This document shows, piece by piece, positions 57,917 to 64,000 of a stretch of 64,000 nucleotides of DNA (positions within the stretch are counted from its first letter, which is position 1; each line of letters begins with the position of its first letter). A model generated the notes under the pieces. It was not told where the DNA came from and ran no database searches. It saw only the letters and a program-made list of their open reading frames with translations. Location of the stretch: NCBI GenBank assembly GCA_030760725.1, contig JASWHV010000012.1, positions 51,987,652 to 52,051,651 of the forward strand, in the 5' to 3' direction. The stretch is from Neostapfia colusana (lineage: Eukaryota > Streptophyta > Magnoliopsida > Poales > Poaceae). The position numbers were made by a program, and so were the translations under genes.

Positions 57917-60900
57917 ATGGTTCGCACTAGGACCACGCACGAGGTAGGTGGCTCTAGCCAAGGGGGAGGCAATGACTCCCAGCCACCGGCCTACGACAGC
58001 ACCCCGCAGCAGCAGCCACCACCGCCGCCTCCGCTTACTCTAGCGGATGTGATAGCGGCATTGGTGGGAGGTCGTGAGGAGCAGACCGACCTGCTCCGCA
58101 CGATCGTGCAGAATACGTCCCAGGCGGGAGGACGTCAAGAGCGAGGGCCTCGCGAGCCCCGCGAAGTGTCGTACTCGGATTTCATGAGTACGCACCCTCC
58201 AGTGTTCACCGAAGCCGAAGAACCACTGGAGGCGGACAACTGGCTGCGGACTATCGAGTCCAAGTTCGGGCTGCTCCAGTGTACGGAGCGGCAGAAGACG
58301 CTGTTCGCAGCACAGCAGCTCCACGGTGCCGCTGGTGCGTGGTGGGCGAATTATGTCCCCTCACGTCCGGCTGGCTATGCCGTGGAATGGCAAGAGTTCC
58401 GGGAGGCGTTCCGCGCCTATCACATTCCTCCCGGAATAATGAAGAGAAAGTTCCAAGAATTTTTGGAACTGAAGCAGGGCGGGAGGAGTGCCCACGACTA
58501 CTCCCGTGCCTTCAACCATCTGGCGCAGTATGCGTCAGACTACATCTCCACGGAGGAGAAGAAGAGGGAGCACTTCTATCGAGGGTTACATCCCGAAATG
58601 AAGACCCACCTCGTACAATGGAACCGCGGCACATTCAACGACCTAGTCAATGCCGCCATCATGCAAGAGGACGCTCAGCGGGAGTTAGCAGCTGAGCAGA
58701 GGAAGCGCAGCGCTCCACCTAGCAGCGGTGGGAGTGGCGCTCCCCAGAAGTACCGTATGGTGTATCGGACACCATCCGGGCAGCAGTGGCAACCACCGGC
58801 GCGACCGCAACGGTTCGGGGGACGTCCCTTTCAGGCACCTCCGTTCCGTCCGCCGATGCCATCACCAAGACAGCAGCAGCAGCAGACGGTACCCCGGGCG
58901 TTTCCACCGCCACAACGCGCCCCAGGTTTCCGTCCACCGATCAGCGGGGGACCGCCCCGTTTCACCTGCTTCACGTGTGGCCAGGCGGGCCACTTTGCGA
59001 AGGACTGCCCCCAGGGGCAGCAGAGCAGCGGGCAAGCCCAGCTCCAGGGCGGTGCTCGAGGCCGACCTCCGGCGAAGAAGGTTGGTCAGCGGACTGGAGG
59101 CGTCCGCAACCTCGACAATGAGGACGCCCCAGAGGGAGACAACGTGCTGGCGGGTACGTTTACTCTCAACTATCAAGACATCGTCATATTATTTGATTCG
59201 GGTGCAACCCACAGCTTTATAAGTGCATCCTATGTGGCTAAACAACAATTGCAAGTCTTCCCAACCGACTGCACTTATATGATCTGCTCACCGGGAGGGA
59301 AGATTTCAGCTAATATGATGATTCCAAAGGCACCTCTGTGCTTAGGTGGGAAACTATATCCCACCACCTTGATAATCCTTATGGGACAAAAGATTGATGC
59401 AATCTTAGGGATGTCATGGCTACAATACCATGGCGCTGTCCTAGAGACTCGGACACGGACGGTTCACTTAAATTCTCCATTCCACCGTCCGCATTCCATG
59501 GTGTTAGACACGCCAGTCCGGGAAGTTTTAGCAATTAATAATGCTGAAGCTCTCAAGTTAGAAGACATCCCCGTAGTCCGGGAGTATCCTGATGTGTTCC
59601 CGGATGATCTTCCGGGCATGCCACCTGAGCGGGATGTCGAGTTCAAGATTGAACTTGCACCCGGGACTACGCCCATATCACGGAGACCATACAAGATGGC
59701 TCCAAATGAGCTGGCTGAACTAAAAGAACAGCTCAATGATCTGTTGAGCAAGGGTTTCATTCGGCCGAGTTCCTCGCCTTGGGGATGCTCGGCGCTATTC
59801 GTGAAGAAGAAGGATGAGACCCTGAGGCTGTGTGTGGATTACCGGCCGCTCAACGCCGTCACCATCAAGAATAAGTACCCACTGCCCCGTATTGACATCT
59901 TGTTTGACCAACTTGTGGGGGCAAGTGTATTCTCAAAGATGGACCTTCGCTCTGGATATCACCAGATCAAGATCCGGGCTGAGGATATCCCGAAGACGGC
60001 GTTCTCGACGAGATACGGCTTATACGAATATCTCGTCATGTCCTTTGGTCTCACAAATGCTCCAGCCCATTTCATGTATCTCATGAACTCGGTGTTCATG
60101 CCGGAGCTGGACAAGTTCGTGGTAGTGTTCATCGACGATATCTTGGTTTACTCCAAGACAGAAGCCGAGCATGCCGAACACTTACGGATCGTTCTTCAAC
60201 GATTGCGGGACCACAAGCTCTACGCCAAGTTCAGCAAATGCGAATTTTGGATCAGCCAAGTGCCATTCTTGGGACATATCATCTCGGCTGAAGGCATTGC
60301 GGTCGACCCAAGCAAAATAGAGCAAGTGCTGAAATGGAAAGCTCCCACTTCAGTCCATGAAGTCAGAAGTTTCCTCGGGTTAGCGGGATACTACCGGAGA
60401 TTCATTCCAAGTTTCTCCAAGCTCGCTAAGCCGATGACAGAGTTGCTGAAGAAAGGGACAAAATATGTTTGGAACACGGCGTGTGAAGGAGCATTCCGAA
60501 CACTGGTGAAGCATCTCACAACAGCCCCGGTATTAGCTCAGCCGGATACAACAAAGCCCTTCGACGTGTATTGTGACGCGTCCGGTATTGGGCTCGGCTG
60601 CGTGTTGATGCAGGAAGGACGTGTGGTCGCTTATGGCTCACGCCAACTTCGGAACCATGAGCAGCACTACCCGACTCACGATCTTGAACTTGCTGCAGTG
60701 GTTTTGGCGTTGAAAATGTGGAGGCACTATCTCCTGGGGAATTTGGTGCATCTCTACACCGACCACAAGAGCTTGAAATATATTTTCACCCAGAAGGAGC
60801 TGAACATGAGGCAAAGGAGGTGGTTAGAGCTGATCAAAGATTATGAGATTGAGATCCATTACCACCCCGGCAAGGCGAATGTGGTTGCCGACGCGCTGAG

Positions 60901-62449
60901 TCGGAAATCGCATATCCATCACCTCACCATTACACCGGTGGAGGAGGAAGAGCCAAGTTTATACTTGGTTCCTTATGGGTTACTGTACAACCTTGCCCTC
61001 ATCCCTACTATTAGGGAGGACATCATTGCAGCTCAGAAAACGGATAAAGGCATGGCACATCTCCGGAGACGAATTGACAATGGGGAGATCAAATGTTTCC
61101 GGAAAGATGGTGAGGGGACGTTGTGGTTCAATGACCGCATAGTCGTACCCCGAGATATGGAGTTGAGGAAAAAGATCCTCGATGAAGCTCACTTGTCCAA
61201 ATACTCCATTCACCCGGGCAGCAACAAAATGTACCAAGATTTGAAAAAGAAATTTTGGTGGACACGGATGAAGCGGGAGGTAGCTAAGTACGTATCCGAG
61301 TGCGATACGTGTAGACGAGTGAAAGCTGATCACATGAAGAAATCAGGGCTGTTGCAACCCCTGAAGATCCCGGCATGGAAATGGGAAGATGTGAGCATGG
61401 ATTTCATTGTGGGATTACCCCTAACAGCCAACAAGCATGATTCCATATGGGTAATCGTTGATCGGTTAACCAAGACGGCTCACTTCATTCCGGTGAATAC
61501 ACGTTACAATGCCGGCAAATATGCGGAGCTATACATAGCGAAGATTCTATGCCTATACGGGGTACCCAAGACCATTGTCTCAGATCGAGGTGCATTATTT
61601 GTATCTCGCTTTTGGGAGCAGCTACACGCTGCATTGGGTACTAAGTTGATCAGGAGCTCCGCCTATCACCCTCAGACCGATGGTCAGACGGAAAGGGTGA
61701 ATCAAGTCCTGGAAGACATGTTGAGAGCATGTGCCATCCACCATGGTAGGAACTGGGATGATCACCTACCATTGGCGGAATTCTCGTACAACAACGGTTA
61801 TCAGGCGAGTATCAAGATGGCACCTTACGAAGCTCTCTACGGTCGTAAATGCCGCACCCCATTAAATTGGTGCGAGTCCGGTGAAAGGGTCACATTCGGA
61901 GTTGATGTGGTGAACGACGCCGAAGAGCGCGTTCGGACAATTCAAGCCAATTTGAAGGCCGCTCAATCCCGACAAAAGAGCTACGCTGATAAGAGGCGTA
62001 GGCCGTTGCACTTTGACGTTGGGGAACACGTGTACCTCCGCGTGTCTCCAATGAAGGGCGTGCACCGATTCGGTGTGAAGGGGAAGCTCGCTCCCCGTTT
62101 CATTGGACCCTACGCTATCACCGAGAAGTGTGGACCAGCGGCGTATCGATTAGAACTACCGGCATCTCTGGCTGGTGTCCATGATATTTTCCATGTTTCG
62201 CAACTGCGAAAATGCTTGAAGCATACAGCTGCCGTTCCTACCGAAGACATCGGCGAGCTGAAACCGGATTTAACATATGATGAATATCCGGTGGGAATTC
62301 TTGATGAGAAAGCCAGAACCACACGCAGCAGAACGTTGTGGTTCTACAAAATACTCTGGAGCAACCACACCGCCGAGGAAGCGACGTGGGAGAGCGAGGA
62401 GTTCCTTCGCTCAAATTACCCGGAGTTCATGGCTTCTCAACACGGGTAA
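57917..62449 (+). CDS. Element E gag-pol polyprotein, intact
   Basis: One frame of 1510 codons from ATG 57917, chosen because gag homology starts MVRTRTTHEVGG and the ATG follows GCAG; the frame is open 44 codons further upstream. Domains by residue from that ATG: gag core about 85-245 (EADNWLRTIE, AYHIPPGIM); Pro/Gln-rich linker; CCHC knuckle CFTCGQAGHFAKDC at 351; protease DSGATHSF with Asp 427; RT with FIDD at 738-741; RNase H with TDHKSLKYIFTQ; integrase HHCC zinc finger, then catalytic Asp 1162, Asp 1223 and Glu 1259 (D-35-E spacing); and a C-terminal chromodomain-like segment with EATWESEEF. All catalytic residues that I can check are present. Its products would form the virus-like particle, copy the RNA and insert the DNA. 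No frameshift separates gag from pol. Confidence 0.96.
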   Translation: MVRTRTTHEVGGSSQGGGNDSQPPAYDSTPQQQPPPPPPLTLADVIAALVGGREEQTDLLRTIVQNTSQAGGRQERGPREPREVSYSDFMSTHPPVFTEAEEPLEADNWLRTIESKFGLLQCTERQKTLFAAQQLHGAAGAWWANYVPSRPAGYAVEWQEFREAFRAYHIPPGIMKRKFQEFLELKQGGRSAHDYSRAFNHLAQYASDYISTEEKKREHFYRGLHPEMKTHLVQWNRGTFNDLVNAAIMQEDAQRELAAEQRKRSAPPSSGGSGAPQKYRMVYRTPSGQQWQPPARPQRFGGRPFQAPPFRPPMPSPRQQQQQTVPRAFPPPQRAPGFRPPISGGPPRFTCFTCGQAGHFAKDCPQGQQSSGQAQLQGGARGRPPAKKVGQRTGGVRNLDNEDAPEGDNVLAGTFTLNYQDIVILFDSGATHSFISASYVAKQQLQVFPTDCTYMICSPGGKISANMMIPKAPLCLGGKLYPTTLIILMGQKIDAILGMSWLQYHGAVLETRTRTVHLNSPFHRPHSMVLDTPVREVLAINNAEALKLEDIPVVREYPDVFPDDLPGMPPERDVEFKIELAPGTTPISRRPYKMAPNELAELKEQLNDLLSKGFIRPSSSPWGCSALFVKKKDETLRLCVDYRPLNAVTIKNKYPLPRIDILFDQLVGASVFSKMDLRSGYHQIKIRAEDIPKTAFSTRYGLYEYLVMSFGLTNAPAHFMYLMNSVFMPELDKFVVVFIDDILVYSKTEAEHAEHLRIVLQRLRDHKLYAKFSKCEFWISQVPFLGHIISAEGIAVDPSKIEQVLKWKAPTSVHEVRSFLGLAGYYRRFIPSFSKLAKPMTELLKKGTKYVWNTACEGAFRTLVKHLTTAPVLAQPDTTKPFDVYCDASGIGLGCVLMQEGRVVAYGSRQLRNHEQHYPTHDLELAAVVLALKMWRHYLLGNLVHLYTDHKSLKYIFTQKELNMRQRRWLELIKDYEIEIHYHPGKANVVADALSRKSHIHHLTITPVEEEEPSLYLVPYGLLYNLALIPTIREDIIAAQKTDKGMAHLRRRIDNGEIKCFRKDGEGTLWFNDRIVVPRDMELRKKILDEAHLSKYSIHPGSNKMYQDLKKKFWWTRMKREVAKYVSECDTCRRVKADHMKKSGLLQPLKIPAWKWEDVSMDFIVGLPLTANKHDSIWVIVDRLTKTAHFIPVNTRYNAGKYAELYIAKILCLYGVPKTIVSDRGALFVSRFWEQLHAALGTKLIRSSAYHPQTDGQTERVNQVLEDMLRACAIHHGRNWDDHLPLAEFSYNNGYQASIKMAPYEALYGRKCRTPLNWCESGERVTFGVDVVNDAEERVRTIQANLKAAQSRQKSYADKRRRPLHFDVGEHVYLRVSPMKGVHRFGVKGKLAPRFIGPYAITEKCGPAAYRLELPASLAGVHDIFHVSQLRKCLKHTAAVPTEDIGELKPDLTYDEYPVGILDEKARTTRSRTLWFYKILWSNHTAEEATWESEEFLRSNYPEFMASQHG

Positions 62450-62498
62450 GTCCCTATTACTTCGCTATCTCTTCTTTTATAATCTCGGGACGAGATTC

Positions 62499-62515
62499 TT
62501 TTAAGGGGGGAGGGA
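62499..62515 (+). other. Polypurine tract of element E
   Basis: TTTTAAGGGGGGAGGGA directly before TGTAAAAGCC of the 3' LTR. Confidence 0.88.
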
Positions 62516-64000
62516 TGTAAAAGCCCAAGAAATGGGACTTGCAAAAACTTTTCTTCAATTCACCACACCTCAGCTCTTGTTGTGGATGGCTGGTAAGGAA
62601 TGGGAGGAGCAAGTAACCTCTATCAAAGAAGTGGTTAGAGGGGAAACTTACACTTTCACAACATGGGAAAATTATACACATACGATCACACATGAGAGTG
62701 TGTTTCCAAACTGTTGCATTCAAACTCAGGATTTCAGCAGCTAAACCAAGGATCAGAGTGCATAATTGGATTCCTCAGGTCCAAATTAGTGGGGAGGCAA
62801 AGTTTCAGAAATTTTCAAAAAGATTTGCTACCCATTTTTCCAAAAAGGATCCAAATATGCCAAGAATTCAAATATTTATTTGAATTTGGGAGAAATGAGC
62901 TCAACCATACAAATGTAGGTCAGTTTCAAACTCCAAATATTTGGATTCATCTCTGGCTAAGCTTTGGAGATCTTTTGAGGGGTGGGAGAGCACTGACAAG
63001 TGGGTCCCACATGTCATTGGGAGGGTTAAAATGGCACAATAGTCAACAGCCTTAGGGGCTAAGTGTTGCACTCGGAACAGAGCCGAGGCTCCACGCGACA
63101 CGCCGTGAAAACGCCGGACGCCACCTCCTGCTCTCCCCTCGCGCGCTGGCGAGCTCCTTGTGCGGGCGCAGTAACTCCCAGCCGTGCCCCAGCTCGCCAC
63201 GACCACGGGCCGACCCCCCAGTCACCGCCCTCTCGCACGACAAAGCGCCGAGGAGCCGCCGCGGTGATCGACTCACTCAGGAGCGATCGTTTCTCGTGTA
63301 CCAACGTCGGCAGCGCAGCAAACATATATCCTCAGACCTCCCACGCATTACCCGCATCACTTCCGGTCAAGTGAACCACTACCCACCGAGAAAAACCACG
63401 TTTTCGTGGCCGCCGGTGAGAACCGAGCAAAGGTGCTCCCGTGGGCAGCTCACACCACCCAGTTTCGCGACTGAGCAAGAGCACCCCAAGGTGCGCCAAC
63501 TTCCTGCGCTGCTCCTCTCCAAATTCCAGAGAAATCCGTGCGACGTAGCTGCGGAATTTCAAGTTTTCCCCTCGGACGAGGAAAACCGGACCGCGGGTAA
63601 GAACTGTGGAAATTTACGCTTAATTCTCCGTTAAAGTTGTTCATTTTGCGCACACCAGAACTAGAGAGGATAGGGAACCTTTTCCCTCCACAACCCTAGC
63701 TAGAAACGCCGTGGTTACAGCTAATTTCGAGCTTTTCGGTCGTCGGCCATGGCGGGAACACGCGGGCGCACGGTGACAACCGGGTTGCCGTCGTTTCCGA
63801 GCCAGGTTGAGGCCACACCGAGATTTCCTGACCTCCACTGATGCTTTAGAGCGGATCCGCCGAGCTTTTGGCGGGCTAATGTGCTCGGGCGGCGGTGCCG
63901 ATCATCACCGAAGGCCGCGGCTCGTCGCCGGCCTACTTCCGGCTACCGGCAGCCCGAGCCAACCCCATAGACTTGTTCCCCGACCCTGAAAACCCCCAGG
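62516..64000 (+). repeat. Element E 3' LTR, cut by window end
   Basis: Corresponds base for base to 51995-53479 (offset 10521). Differences read by eye, in 5' LTR coordinates: 52040, 52598, 52770, 53108, 53190, 53296 and 53428. Confidence 0.95.

Larger units (their letters stand above)
51995..64000 (+). mobile_element. Element E: young, apparently intact gypsy retrotransposon (3' LTR runs off the window)
   Basis: 5' LTR 51995-56068, primer site 56072, leader, one open gag-pol 57917-62449, polypurine tract 62499-62515 and 3' LTR from 62516. The first 1485 bases of the two LTRs can be compared; they differ at seven sites and have no indels. The expected target duplicate on the left is TGGTG (51990-51994). 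Domain order with a C-terminal chromodomain and long LTRs fits the Tekay/Del-type chromoviruses; the clade call is inference. Confidence 0.95.

Overview
This window is nuclear DNA of a flowering plant, most likely a grass. It consists of nested retrotransposons, and I found no convincing host gene, tRNA, rRNA, CRISPR or bacterial-style operon. The plant call rests on Ty3/gypsy polyproteins with chromodomain-like C-termini, initiator-Met tRNA primer sites (TGGTATCAGAGC), 3-4 kb LTRs, a copia fragment and a plant-type RTE LINE. The species cannot be fixed from the sequence alone.

Element letters are mine. Left to right: Z (+), 3' end of a decayed gypsy pol plus the start of its 3' LTR (1-2975); D', a 5'-truncated LTR of family D (2976-6052); a remnant of B's 5' LTR (6053-6479) and B leader (6480-6992); A (-), a complete but decayed gypsy element of 12.5 kb with TSD TCCAC (6993-19521) inside B; B gag-pol and 3' LTR (19522-27332); C (-), internal region plus 5' LTR (27333 to about 33273); G (-), a copia 3' LTR and pol end (to 35539); H (-), an RTE-type LINE (about 35540-38727); D (+) 5' LTR (38728-45469), split by a solo LTR of family A with TSD ATGAA (41810-45398), then D leader (45470-45800); F (-) 3' LTR (45801-46716); an A-family LTR in + orientation (46717-48799); an A-family LTR in - orientation (48800-51994); and E (+), a young gypsy element with an intact 1510-codon gag-pol (51995 to beyond 64000).

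The order of junctions gives two insertion stacks: G contains H, then D, then F, then A(+), then A(-), then E; and G contains C, then B, then A. A large deletion appears to have removed C's 3' end and most of B's 5' LTR and to have fused Z to D'.

The most unusual signal lies inside the LTRs. Families A, B, C, D and E all carry, downstream of the TATA box where one is visible, short exons flanked by splice-like signals (AG acceptor, conserved GC-type donor AAG|GCAAG). The exons are phase 1 on both sides and together read as a small acidic, Gln/Glu-rich peptide ending in a stop before the LTR end. Exon lengths match across copies and many differences are synonymous. The start codon is unresolved. 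Families A and C also share an extra reading frame between primer site and gag. Families A-D share a pair of LTR palindromes, one with a compensatory change, and B/D LTRs carry a roughly 56-bp tandem array rich in G-box motifs upstream of TATA.
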